From Chroococcopsis sp964623815 (GTDB lineage Bacteria > Cyanobacteriota > Cyanobacteriia > Cyanobacteriales > Microcystaceae), in assembly GCA_964623815.1 (NCBI GenBank), contig CAZUVR010000003.1:75687-139686 (forward strand): a DNA stretch of 64,000 nucleotides. Reading direction: 5' to 3'. The position numbers and the translations under genes are program-made. Positions 10,416 through 18,544 of this stretch are shown here, one piece after another; position 1 is the stretch's first letter; each line of letters opens with the position of its first letter. A model generated the notes under the pieces. That model was not told the DNA's origin. It ran no database searches and was given only the letters and a program-made list of their open reading frames with translations.

Positions 10416-11375
10416 TTAGAGACGCTCGATAAAAATAGCTTCATCCGAGAGGGTAGCTGTTTTCTGCCCCTGACTGCGAGCTTGAAAGCCAATGAGACTC
10501 ACGGGAGTATCGATAAGATCGATCGCGTCAGCCTTACCCGAAAGAATCTTCAAACTATTTCGAGGTAATTCTTTCAGCAACCAGCGGCTTAAACCGAAGA
10601 TTAAATCTCGTGCAGTGAATTCTTTCATCAATTCCACACCGTACAATTGATGAAGATAACGATTAGAACGACCGTAACGCCGTAACTGACTCTTTAACTC
10701 CTTTAAAGTAGAACGGTGGCGGTGATAGACGATCGCGTCAGGGCTATAAACCAATCGCCAATCAGTTTCCTTTTGAATTCGCCAACATATATCCGCATCG
10801 CCGCCCGTAGTTAAATAGGGGCGGAATAAACCCACCTCGAGGAAGGCGGCTTTTCTAATCGCCAAGTTAGCGGTTTGACCGTAGGGGCAGAAAGGATGTT
10901 CCAATAAAAATTTCTGACACATGAAGTGATTTCTCTGGGCGTATATTTCTAACCAATTACCGCCGGTTAAAGCCGCTACTTCTCCCGCTACTATCCCTAT
11001 CTCTCGGTTTAAAAAGGGTTGGATCAATTCTTCTAACCAATCGGTTGCCGGGCGACAGTCGGCATCGGTGAAAGCTAAAATTTCTCCCTTGGCTAATTTA
11101 ATCCCCTGATTGCGGGCGGCGTAGGAACTTTGAATATTTTTTTCCATCTCGGGCAATAACGTCAATTCTCGCTCCCGCCACTTGATAGCCGTCTCCCGTA
11201 ATATTTCCCCAGTACGATCGCTGCTGTTATTATCTACCAGTATGTACTCTACCAAATTTCGAGGATAGGATTGTTGTTCTAAGCAGTTCAGCAATCCCGG
11301 TAAATCTCCCTCTCCGTTATAAATCGGGATGATAACCGACACTGCGGGTTGATATGATAAAGCACTATTAGACAT
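10416..11375 (-). CDS. Family 2 glycosyltransferase
   Basis: The 319-residue protein begins with the GT2 fold: VSVIIPIYNGEGDLPGLL (about 13-30), then ILVDNNSSDRTGEIL. The nucleotide-sugar/metal motif is FTDADCRPATDWLEELI (about 112), and the acceptor-side region is TTGGDADICWRIQ (about 188). No clear membrane segment follows, so it probably acts on the cytoplasmic face on a polysaccharide or protein-linked glycan. Donor and acceptor cannot be read from the sequence. It is divergent from the acyltransferase at 11456, which would fit a shared extracellular-polysaccharide role, but that is only inference. Confidence 0.88.
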   Translation of the reverse strand: MSNSALSYQPAVSVIIPIYNGEGDLPGLLNCLEQQSYPRNLVEYILVDNNSSDRTGEILRETAIKWRERELTLLPEMEKNIQSSYAARNQGIKLAKGEILAFTDADCRPATDWLEELIQPFLNREIGIVAGEVAALTGGNWLEIYAQRNHFMCQKFLLEHPFCPYGQTANLAIRKAAFLEVGLFRPYLTTGGDADICWRIQKETDWRLVYSPDAIVYHRHRSTLKELKSQLRRYGRSNRYLHQLYGVELMKEFTARDLIFGLSRWLLKELPRNSLKILSGKADAIDLIDTPVSLIGFQARSQGQKTATLSDEAIFIERL

Positions 11376-11455
11376 CGGTAGGAGTTTTTCAGCTTGGATC
11401 GGTCACTACCCTACTACTATAATCATCAGTGACAAAAATCAAGTATTTTATATCG

Positions 11456-12073
11456 ATGAAATCTCTATTGAGAAAATTATTATTTTATTTTGGTGTTATT
11501 TGGGTTTCACCTTTACTGATCCTCTTCGCCGTTACCGACCAGAAGAATTTAATCTTAAGCGATGTATATCGTTGGCAGGAATTATTGGATAGGGAAAAGA
11601 GAGGGAAGTTAATACAGTTGGCAAGTCTATTACTGTCGGCCTCCGAGTTCAGGAATCTTTACTATCACCGCTTATTTAAGGGTAATCAAGCAGGGAGGAT
11701 TTTGATGTATTTATTTAAGTTGATTTATCGGGAGTGCCCCTATTTCTTTTTGGATAATTCCTGCAATATCGGCCCTGGCCTGTTCATCCAACATGGCTTC
11801 AGTACGATCGTTATGGCAGATATAGGGGATAACTGCTGGATCAATCAACAGGTGACAATCGGTTACAAGGATAAAAGCGGAAGGCCCAAACTCGGTAATA
11901 ACGTCCGCATCACCGCAGGTGCAAAAGTTATCGGTAACATTACTTTGGGAAATAACGTTACCGTGGGTGCGAATGCAGTTGTAGTTAAAGATGTCCCCGA
12001 TAACTGTGTGGTCGTCGGTGTCCCCGCTTACGTCATTGAGAGGGATGGAGTCAGGGTTAAAGAATCTCTCTAA
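11456..12073 (+). CDS. Hexapeptide-repeat acyltransferase (serine acetyltransferase-like)
   Basis: The product carries left-handed beta-helix hexapeptide repeats in its C-terminal half (IGDNCWINQQVTIGY, LGNNVRITAGAKVIGN, LGNNVTVGANAVVVKDVP). These end with VPAYVIERDG, as in the CysE/colanic-acid acetyltransferase group. The N-terminal part has a hydrophobic stretch (FYFGVIWVSPLLILFAV) and the helical region typical of serine O-acetyltransferase-like enzymes. Acetyl-CoA is the likely donor. Context beside a GT2 suggests sugar or glycan acetylation rather than cysteine synthesis, but CysE activity is not excluded. ATG 11456 was chosen; GTG 11429 is an alternative nine codons upstream. Confidence 0.82.
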   Translation: MKSLLRKLLFYFGVIWVSPLLILFAVTDQKNLILSDVYRWQELLDREKRGKLIQLASLLLSASEFRNLYYHRLFKGNQAGRILMYLFKLIYRECPYFFLDNSCNIGPGLFIQHGFSTIVMADIGDNCWINQQVTIGYKDKSGRPKLGNNVRITAGAKVIGNITLGNNVTVGANAVVVKDVPDNCVVVGVPAYVIERDGVRVKESL

Positions 12074-12075
12074 TA

Positions 12076-12288
12076 TTAAAGACTGGTGAGCCAACCTACT
12101 ACGCCATGACCAGTTAGGATTTCGAGAATGAGAGCTGATATAAATCCTATCATCGCTAAACGGCCATTAAGTTTCTCCGCGTATTCGGTGAAGCCTACTT
12201 TGGCGGTGTCGTCTACGTACATTTTTGGCTCTACTGCGAAATTGTTGAGGCGTTGTCCTTCTTCTGTGGTGTAACCTTTAACTGTCAT
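12076..12288 (-). CDS. hli: High-light-inducible chlorophyll a/b-binding-like protein (HLIP)
   Basis: The 70-residue protein has one membrane helix with the chlorophyll-binding signature EKLNGRLAMIGFISALILE (about 42-60), followed by the usual TGHGVVGWL end. HLIPs dimerise in the thylakoid membrane, bind chlorophyll and carotenoid, and protect photosystem II assembly under excess light. Start ATG 12288 gives the normal family length; a longer frame to 12372 is not family-like. An HLR1 element lies 24 nt upstream, implying control by the RpaB response regulator. The stop is 2 bp from the convergent acyltransferase stop. Confidence 0.95.
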   Translation of the reverse strand: MTVKGYTTEEGQRLNNFAVEPKMYVDDTAKVGFTEYAEKLNGRLAMIGFISALILEILTGHGVVGWLTSL

Positions 12289-12311
12289 GGTCTTTACTTT
12301 TGTTTTGTCTT

Positions 12312-12329
12312 TATGTAAATAAATGTAAC
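12312..12329 (-). promoter_or_regulatory. HLR1 element (RpaB site) upstream of hli
   Basis: On the minus strand the sequence reads GTTACATT-TA-TTTACATA. This fits the HLR1 direct-repeat consensus (G/T)TTACA(T/A)(T/A) NN (G/T)TTACA(T/A)(T/A) at every defined position. It lies 24 bp before the hli start codon. RpaB binding to HLR1 governs high-light genes in cyanobacteria. Being so close to the gene, it may act as a low-light repressor site. Confidence 0.75.
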
Positions 12330-12400
12330 ATAATGTTAAGTTATATTGCAAATTTTTAAGAAAAGTTGTCATTCACCACAGAGGACAGGTGGAGGTTGGG

Positions 12401-12787
12401 ATGAGATACAGAGAAGTTTTTATAACCATAGGCACCACGAATTTTGAAGAGGTGATCAACTTCTACCGGCAACTTTTTCAAGTGTCGCCGAGGCATTATA
12501 AGGCGGGGGTTTATGGGGAGTTTGACCTGATGGGCTTGAAGTTGGGAATTTTTTACCCGAAAGAATCCCATCGAGATGAATTCGCTAACTCTCAAGGAAG
12601 TGGCATGAGTTTTTGTGTAGAGGTGGAGGATTTAGAAGACGCGATCGCCCATCTGAAAGATTCGGGTTATCCTGTCACCACAAAGATTACCTACGCCTCT
12701 CACGGTAAAGAAATTTACCTTTACGATCCAGCGGGCAACCGTCTCATACTGCATCAATCGACGCTCAACACCAAACCTTTTAAGTAA
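12401..12787 (+). CDS. VOC-superfamily protein (glyoxalase/dioxygenase-like)
   Basis: The 128-residue protein has one vicinal-oxygen-chelate pair of beta-alpha-beta-beta-beta modules: FEEVINFYRQLFQVSP near the N-terminus, GMSFCVEVEDLEDAIAHLK in the middle and KEIYLYDPAGNRLILHQ at the end. Such proteins bind a metal and small electrophilic substrates; the substrate here is unknown. ATG 12401 was chosen because GGAGG (12391-12395) sits five bases before it. The last 34 bp overlap the convergent methyltransferase gene. Confidence 0.85.
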   Translation: MRYREVFITIGTTNFEEVINFYRQLFQVSPRHYKAGVYGEFDLMGLKLGIFYPKESHRDEFANSQGSGMSFCVEVEDLEDAIAHLKDSGYPVTTKITYASHGKEIYLYDPAGNRLILHQSTLNTKPFK

Positions 12788-13929
12788 TGGCCTTCGGGGT
12801 GATAGATACTGACAGGGTGATCGGAACTCTGACCCAATTGCGCTAAGATCTTTACGTCCCTGCCCGATTCGATCGCTGCCGCCATCACCGCCCCCTGAAA
12901 TAAATCGATATTCACCACCTGCGAACAGGAAAAAGTAAAGATGATCCCCCCCGGCTGAATTTTCTTCATGGCTTGATAATTAATCCGCTTATAAGCCATG
13001 ACGGCCGAATGACGCGCCGAAATATTTTTAGCGAAAGCGGGCGGGTCGAGAATAATTAAATTATAGTCCTCGCCACAGTCGGTTAAAAACTCGAAGACAT
13101 CTTCTGTATGGACGGAATGGGGGGCATCTTTACCATTGTTGAGGGCGACGTTTTCTTTCGTCAGTTCGATCCCCGAAGCGGAGCTATCGACGGAATCGAC
13201 TCTCTCCGCGCCCACCGCCAAAGCGTAGACAGAGAATCCCCCCGAATAGGCGAAGGTGTTTAACACTCTTTTATTGGCGGCATATTTAGCGAGTAAAGCT
13301 CGGTTATCTCTCTGGTCGATAAAGAAGCCTGTTTTCTGCCCAGTTTCCCAATCTATTAAGAAAGCGTGTCCGTTTTCTAACACCCGATTATCGGTTTTCG
13401 CTCCGAATAAATATTGATTCTGGGCTATTTTCGGCATTACCCCACCACTCTTATCATAGATCGCCACTAAACGATCGCCGTATACTTGTTTGAGGCAATC
13501 AACGATCGTTTCTCTCCGATTGTACATCCCCAATGAATACACTTGAATTACTGCCGTCCCGTTATACCAATCGACGATCAAACCCGGTAAGCCGTCACCC
13601 TCGGCATTAACCAGACGGTAACAAGTAGTTTCGGGGTTTTGAGTTAAGCCCAGTCGCGTTCTTAAAGCGTATGCCTTCTGAAATTTGCTCGAAAATAAAG
13701 CTTTTAGATCGGTTACTTTTTCGTAGGCGAGAAGTTTAACGGCGATGTTGTTGGAGTTATAGTCACCGAGGGCTAGATATTCGCCCGTCTCGTTGTATAC
13801 CTCTACTGTATCTCCTTCTTTAACCCCTTCATCTATTCTCTTAATCGCCCCGGAAAATATCCAGGGATGAAATCTTTTTACGGGATCTATCTTATTACGG
13901 CGTAGATATATTTTTGGAAATTCTGTCAT
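12754..13929 (-). CDS. rlmI: Class I SAM-dependent 23S rRNA (cytosine-C5)-methyltransferase, RlmI-like
   Basis: The 391-residue protein matches the RlmI/YccW layout. It has an N-terminal PUA domain (FHPWIFSGAIKRID, then ALGDYNSNNIAVKLL), a central RNase-H-like region (LPGLIVDWYNG; GFFIDQRDNR) and a C-terminal Rossmann methyltransferase domain. The latter shows VLNTFAYSGGFSVYAL (motif I), LIILDPPAFAKN (motif IV) and FTFSCSQVV (motif VI cysteine region). Family members methylate C5 of a 23S rRNA cytosine. It is separated from recJ by 26 bp, so co-transcription is likely. Confidence 0.88.
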   Translation of the reverse strand: MTEFPKIYLRRNKIDPVKRFHPWIFSGAIKRIDEGVKEGDTVEVYNETGEYLALGDYNSNNIAVKLLAYEKVTDLKALFSSKFQKAYALRTRLGLTQNPETTCYRLVNAEGDGLPGLIVDWYNGTAVIQVYSLGMYNRRETIVDCLKQVYGDRLVAIYDKSGGVMPKIAQNQYLFGAKTDNRVLENGHAFLIDWETGQKTGFFIDQRDNRALLAKYAANKRVLNTFAYSGGFSVYALAVGAERVDSVDSSASGIELTKENVALNNGKDAPHSVHTEDVFEFLTDCGEDYNLIILDPPAFAKNISARHSAVMAYKRINYQAMKKIQPGGIIFTFSCSQVVNIDLFQGAVMAAAIESGRDVKILAQLGQSSDHPVSIYHPEGHYLKGLVLSVD

Positions 13930-13955
13930 CGTAATTTTTCTTAACTGTTTTTATT

Positions 13956-16250
13956 CTAAAACTGTTTGAGGGTTTTTTGAATGATCGGGAGGGGAACAGT
14001 AGAGAAATATTGTTTTTGAAACTGTTCTTCGGCGATCGCTCCTAAAAATTCCCGCCATTTTTTCCCCTCCGGCGGAGTTAATTTTTCCAGTTTAAACATC
14101 ATTCCTTCTCCTACTTGATAATTTTTAATCCCGCAACTATCTAAAGTATTTAATCCTAGTTGTAAGGTGTAGGTGCTGAGATTCAGTTTGGCTTGAAGTT
14201 GCTCGTAGCTAATTTTTTTTCTGGTACGGCTTAAGTATTTTGCCATACCCACCAATTTTTTAAAAATCTCTTCTGGCTCGCAACTATTATTAGTATAAGC
14301 CAAGGCTAATTTTTTTGCCTCTTCTCTAGCAGAATAGTATTTAGTTTCGATTTCCTGCCACTGCACGGGACAATTTTGTAGTAATTGTATATCGCATGAA
14401 AGTGATTTATTATCGACCGCGATCTCCTGATTCCGCCAATCTAATAGATATTCATCGCCTACCCTTGTAGTGTAAAAACTGTCCTCGTGGGCGTGTAATT
14501 TAAGAGCGATGATCCTCACCTCATAGCGATCGTGGTAAGGATTATAATCGAGTTCCACCATAGCATCATAGATAGTATTAGCTGCTATTTCATCTTGATA
14601 GTGACCCCACCAGGTACCAGGAAATCCCTTTTTAACTGAAACGTCCCAAATTTCAAAATTTGTTTTGATATAAGAAACTTTTAACCCTTTTCGATCTTGA
14701 ATATTGGCGTGCCTTACGGAAGTAAACCAGCATTTTTCAATCAGCAATTTTGGGGCGGGGTTGCCCATTCCACAGGGTTCTATTAACTTCAACTCTTTAA
14801 ATAAACTCGCTCCTAGCTCGGCTACACTAACGATTATATCCGCCTCTATCTTTTGAGCCAAATTATTTATATCTATTCCTTGTTGTCGTAATCTTTGATT
14901 AATTCCCTCACAGAATAGGGGTAAATTCTCAACGGTTAAACTTAAACCCGCAGCCAGAGGATGACCGCCGAAACGATGTAAAAGATGGGCTTGGGATGCT
15001 ACTAATTGATAGAGGTCTATTTCTGCGATCGAACGGGCCGAACCTTTAGCAAGTTTTAACTCGGATTGCTCGTCTTCGGCGGAACTTAATAAAATTGTAG
15101 GACGGTAATATTCCTGTGCGATTTGTCCCGCTACTAATCCTAAGATTCCCGCCGACCATTGGGGATCGTCTAAAATGATGACATTGGTGGTAGATAGATC
15201 GATCCTCTCTAACTTTTTCTTAACTTGTTTGACGATAATCTGCTGAAGTTCCTTGCGTCGGGTGTTGGCTAATTCCGCATTCATTGCCAATTCCCGACAG
15301 AGTTTCTCATCTTTGGAGGTGAGTAATTCCACACAAAAAGAGGCATCGCCGTGAATCCTGCTGACAGCGTTGATGCGCGGGCCGATACCGAAGGAAATAT
15401 CTGTCGGTCGATCGCCAGTTTTTTGACATAATTCTAGTAATACCCTCACGCCAGGGTGAGAAGAAGCGGCGAGTTTTTTGATTCCCAACTGAGCGAGATA
15501 GCGACAATCACCAGTAAGTTTCACTAAGTCGGCGATTAAACCGATAGCTACCAAGTCGAGGAGATTTTCTAGGGGCTGTCTCGGAATATCGGGGAAAGAG
15601 AGATACATGGCCTCGACTAACTTATAGGCTACTGCCACCCCGGAGAGGTGATAGAGGGGGTGAGTTTCGACGAAATAACGGGGATTGAGGATAGAGATAA
15701 CTGGGGGCCGATCGTCTGGTAGGGTATGATGATCGGTGATGATAGTATCGATACCCAAACTGGCAGCGTATTCTATTTCTTTTAAGTTGGTACTGCCGGT
15801 GTCGCAGGTAACTATTAACCTTGTACCTTTATCGGCTAATCTATCGATACCCCGGCAGTTGAGTCCATGAGATTCGGCGATGCGATTCGGGATGTAATAG
15901 TCTAATTGCAGATGCGGCGTGAGGAATTGCCCCAACCCTTCCCAAAGTACGCTCGTAGCCGTCACCCCATCGGCATCGAAATCGCCCCAGATAGTTACCT
16001 TTTCGCCCTGAAGACGGGCTAGAGCTAGACGCGAAACCGCTAATTTCATTTCCCGCCCGAAATCGAAGGGACTTTTGGGGAGGTAAAGTTTAGGATCTAG
16101 ATAACCTTTTAGTTGTTCAAGTTGTCTTATCCCTCTGTGCCAAAGAATTCCTGCGGCGCGGGAGCCTCTACCATCGGGGGTGTAGCCTCTGACAATATCC
16201 AAAAATGCTGACGGGATTTCAGATGGTGCGGGTATTTGCCAGAGAGACAT
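13956..16250 (-). CDS. recJ: Single-stranded-DNA-specific exonuclease RecJ
   Basis: RecJ degrades single-stranded DNA 5' to 3' in recombination and mismatch repair. The protein shows the DHH phosphoesterase motifs in order: DFDADGVTA (about 90-98), VTCDTGSTN, IITDHHTLPDDRP (about 173) and the GLIADLVKLTGD segment. DHHA1 follows with GHPLAAGLSL. An additional C-terminal region (about residues 560-764) is of the type seen in cyanobacterial RecJ. ATG 16250 (MSLWQIPAP) was chosen over TTG 16256. At 764 residues it is longer than E. coli RecJ because of the C-terminal extension. Confidence 0.95.
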   Translation of the reverse strand: MSLWQIPAPSEIPSAFLDIVRGYTPDGRGSRAAGILWHRGIRQLEQLKGYLDPKLYLPKSPFDFGREMKLAVSRLALARLQGEKVTIWGDFDADGVTATSVLWEGLGQFLTPHLQLDYYIPNRIAESHGLNCRGIDRLADKGTRLIVTCDTGSTNLKEIEYAASLGIDTIITDHHTLPDDRPPVISILNPRYFVETHPLYHLSGVAVAYKLVEAMYLSFPDIPRQPLENLLDLVAIGLIADLVKLTGDCRYLAQLGIKKLAASSHPGVRVLLELCQKTGDRPTDISFGIGPRINAVSRIHGDASFCVELLTSKDEKLCRELAMNAELANTRRKELQQIIVKQVKKKLERIDLSTTNVIILDDPQWSAGILGLVAGQIAQEYYRPTILLSSAEDEQSELKLAKGSARSIAEIDLYQLVASQAHLLHRFGGHPLAAGLSLTVENLPLFCEGINQRLRQQGIDINNLAQKIEADIIVSVAELGASLFKELKLIEPCGMGNPAPKLLIEKCWFTSVRHANIQDRKGLKVSYIKTNFEIWDVSVKKGFPGTWWGHYQDEIAANTIYDAMVELDYNPYHDRYEVRIIALKLHAHEDSFYTTRVGDEYLLDWRNQEIAVDNKSLSCDIQLLQNCPVQWQEIETKYYSAREEAKKLALAYTNNSCEPEEIFKKLVGMAKYLSRTRKKISYEQLQAKLNLSTYTLQLGLNTLDSCGIKNYQVGEGMMFKLEKLTPPEGKKWREFLGAIAEEQFQKQYFSTVPLPIIQKTLKQF

Positions 16251-16293
16251 AATCAAATTAATTCAAGTGAACTAATTATAACAGATACAAATA

Positions 16294-16674
16294 TCAATCT
16301 TCTAGTTGTTGGTAAGGGATTTCTACAGCTTCCACATCGATCGTACCGGGGGGAGTCAGGGTTAAAAAACTCTTCCCCTCTACTTTTAAAGGCTCTCCAC
16401 AATTTGGACATTGGCATTCGGTGCCTTTAAACCCGGTAAATTCGTAGTTACAAACGGGACAATTAGACTCGACTAAATTACGCCCGAGCCACCAGCGTAG
16501 GGCAACCCAAGCGGCTATCGGTAACAAAAGGATTACTGCCAAAAATATAAGAAAACCGTTGACCACCCATCCCAATCCTACCGAACCCAGTAAAAAGACA
16601 CCGAGAACCAGTGTTAAAACACAGCCCAAACCAGAGTCATTAAAATTGTAGATGCGGGAAAATTGGTTATTCAC
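16294..16674 (-). CDS. Membrane protein with C-terminal zinc ribbon
   Basis: This 126-residue product has two hydrophobic segments (CVLTLVLGVFLLGSVGLGWVV and GFLIFLAVILLLPIAAWVAL). A treble-clef-like zinc ribbon CPVCNYEF...CQCPNCGEPL follows, then a short beta-rich tail. GTG 16674 is preferred because AGGAG lies seven bases upstream on its strand; the longer TTG frame from 16698 would place that site inside the gene. It resembles small conserved cyanobacterial zinc-ribbon membrane proteins of unknown function. Confidence 0.72.
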   Translation of the reverse strand: MNNQFSRIYNFNDSGLGCVLTLVLGVFLLGSVGLGWVVNGFLIFLAVILLLPIAAWVALRWWLGRNLVESNCPVCNYEFTGFKGTECQCPNCGEPLKVEGKSFLTLTPPGTIDVEAVEIPYQQLED

Positions 16675-16781
16675 AAGTCGTCTCCTCGGTAGTACCAAGC
16701 AACGTAGCTGCTCAAATCCTAGTGTATCTTTAAATTATCTCCAAGTTGTAAGAGTCTCTCGTTTTATTCAGGCTCGTAGTT

Positions 16782-17087
16782 ATGGTACTAGATAGCTCTA
16801 TTTCTCCCTCTTCAACTGTTCCCCGTCTGGAAAATGGCGACAGGCTAACCCTCAACGAATTTGAGGTTAATGATTCTCAATTGGATTGGTTTCAATTACG
16901 GGAAGGGGAATATATTCCGATTATTCCTAACGCCGATGGAATTCTTTGCTCAGAAATTTTCCCGGGCTTGTGGTTGGATAGAAATGCTTTACTGGCGGGT
17001 GATATGGCTCAAGTTTTGCGGATTCTGCAATCAGGCTTAGGGAGTGAAGAATATCAAAACTTCCTGCTTAAATTAACTGCGGATTAG
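16782..17087 (+). pseudogene. Uma2 (DUF820) family gene with the nuclease core deleted in frame
   Basis: The 101-residue frame joins two ends of a normally about 190-230-residue protein. Residues 14-28 (PRLENGDRLTLNEFE) are the usual Uma2 N-terminus. From about residue 31, SQLDWFQLREGEYIPI, SEIFPGLWLDRNALLAGDM and VLRILQSGL are the usual C-terminus. The intervening PD-(D/E)XK-like core, roughly 120-130 residues, is absent, although the frame stays open. It is therefore unlikely to be a nuclease; it may be a remnant or a retained small protein. Family assignment rests on motif recall. Confidence 0.7.
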
Positions 17088-17134
17088 TTTTTACTCTCAA
17101 GATTTACTTTTTGGCTTGATGGTCTGCTATTTTA

Positions 17135-18142
17135 ATGATGAACTATGCTGACCTATCATCCATGAATCAAGTAAGAGAAATTTTTACCCTATTTTTGGGT
17201 TTGGTGTTAACCTCTCTGCCCTTTCTGTTATTGGGTGTGATAATTTCTAGCCTTCTTCTGGTCTTCGTGGATGAACACTGGTTAGCCGCTAAATTTCCCC
17301 GTAATCGCTTTTTAGGGACTCTTTTAGGCTCTAGTTTGGGTTTGATATTACCTGTCGGCCAATACGGTAATATTCCTGTGGCCCGTCGTTTGCTCTTACA
17401 GGGCATTCCTCCGGCGAGCGTCTTCAGTTTTCTTGTCGCCGCTCCCACTCTCAATGTTTTTACTTTGAATTATACCTGGCGGTTTTTTCAGGATCATTCG
17501 AGTTTTATCTTCTATCGCTTCTTTCTCAGTTGGTTGATGGCTCTGGTTATCGGCGTTTTATTCGGTTTCTACGAGGAGAAACCTCGAAAGAGCGATAGTC
17601 AGCCTCTAACTCTAGAGACTCGTTCGGGTTTAGTTCATTCCGGTAGTTTTCTTAATTATGAGTCCGATGAAGGAGAGCATCTCGATAATCCAGTTTATCA
17701 AGATAAAAGCCTTAAGTCTCCCCCTCGCTCCCCCCTGAAAACCTTCGCTTTATTTATCGCCAATTTGATCCAAGAATTTTTAGATTTAGGGTGGTGGCTG
17801 ATTTTCGGCTGCGCGATCGCATCTATCGCTCAATACTTCCTGTCTCAATCGCTGATTTTCTCTTTTTCCACTACTCCCTTCTTTCAAATCGGGGCAATGA
17901 TTTTGTTGAGTTTCCTCCTTTCTCTCGGCTCCGTCTTTAACGCTTTCCTGCCCACTACTTTTATCGGTTTCGCCTGGAGTGGCTCTATCCTCAGCTTCCT
18001 ACTCTTCGGCTCCGTCTTCGATCTTAAATCCTTGCCTCTTCTACTTGTGACTTTTCGCTTGAAGATCGTTATTTATTTGTGTTTTCTTATCTCATTATTG
18101 ACCATGTTTTTTAGTTTAATCATAAATTATTATATTAATTAA
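17135..18142 (+). CDS. Predicted permease (ArsP_1/DUF318-like family)
   Basis: The 335-residue protein has about eight membrane segments in two blocks (residues 15-135 and 195-330) separated by a polar cytoplasmic loop (about 150-190). The first block contains LPVGQYGNIPVARRLLLQGIP, and each block has a conserved turn (VAAPTLNVFTLNYTW; NAFLPTTFIGFAWSG). This is the pattern of the ArsP/DUF318 permease family, some members of which export organoarsenicals. The substrate here is unknown: there is no arsR, thioredoxin or metal-binding partner nearby. A hairpin terminator follows. Confidence 0.75.
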   Translation: MMNYADLSSMNQVREIFTLFLGLVLTSLPFLLLGVIISSLLLVFVDEHWLAAKFPRNRFLGTLLGSSLGLILPVGQYGNIPVARRLLLQGIPPASVFSFLVAAPTLNVFTLNYTWRFFQDHSSFIFYRFFLSWLMALVIGVLFGFYEEKPRKSDSQPLTLETRSGLVHSGSFLNYESDEGEHLDNPVYQDKSLKSPPRSPLKTFALFIANLIQEFLDLGWWLIFGCAIASIAQYFLSQSLIFSFSTTPFFQIGAMILLSFLLSLGSVFNAFLPTTFIGFAWSGSILSFLLFGSVFDLKSLPLLLVTFRLKIVIYLCFLISLLTMFFSLIINYYIN

Positions 18143-18153
18143 TCTTTCTTTAC

Positions 18154-18184
18154 TAATCAACGGGGATGATTAATCACTCTTTTT
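18154..18184 (+). terminator. Probable terminator of the permease gene
   Basis: TAATCA (18154-18159), the loop ACGGGGA and TGATTA (18167-18172) are followed by ATCACTCTTTTT. The stem is AT-rich, so termination may be weak. It sits 12 bp after the permease stop. Confidence 0.5.
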
Positions 18185-18374
18185 AACCTAACTTTATCTT
18201 GATCCCAGGATTGTAAAGTTTGATTGCAAAGAGTAGATCAAAAAAAGTAAGGATGATAACTTAATAATTGAAGCAAGTAAAAAGCTTCCCTGGCAGATAA
18301 ATTGGCAAGGTTCAAAGTAAACAGTTCAACTAGGAGAAGACCCTGTTAAAGTTAACATCTGTCTCGCATACCGA

Positions 18375-18512
18375 CAATAACAGCAATCATCCTCAGAGTT
18401 TATATTTCCTGTGGTAGTTAAGAAGAGAGTGAATAATCAGATAGATTAGCTCTAAGAAATATCACTTTAAATCAGGAAAAATCTAAGCCGGGGCGAGAGA
18501 TTGCTGTTATTG
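18375..18512. repeat. 14-bp perfect inverted repeat flanking a 110-bp spacer upstream of the VWA gene
   Basis: CAATAACAGCAATC (18375-18388) recurs as its exact reverse complement GATTGCTGTTATTG (18499-18512). The spacer contains no evident coding frame. The repeat occupies the only long spacer (18143-18544) before the VWA-TPM-LemA genes. It could be a leader-RNA stem, a pair of regulator half-sites or the ends of a small mobile element. No further assignment is possible. Confidence 0.55.
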
Positions 18513-18544
18513 CCATTAGAATAAAAATAAACTATGAATAACTT

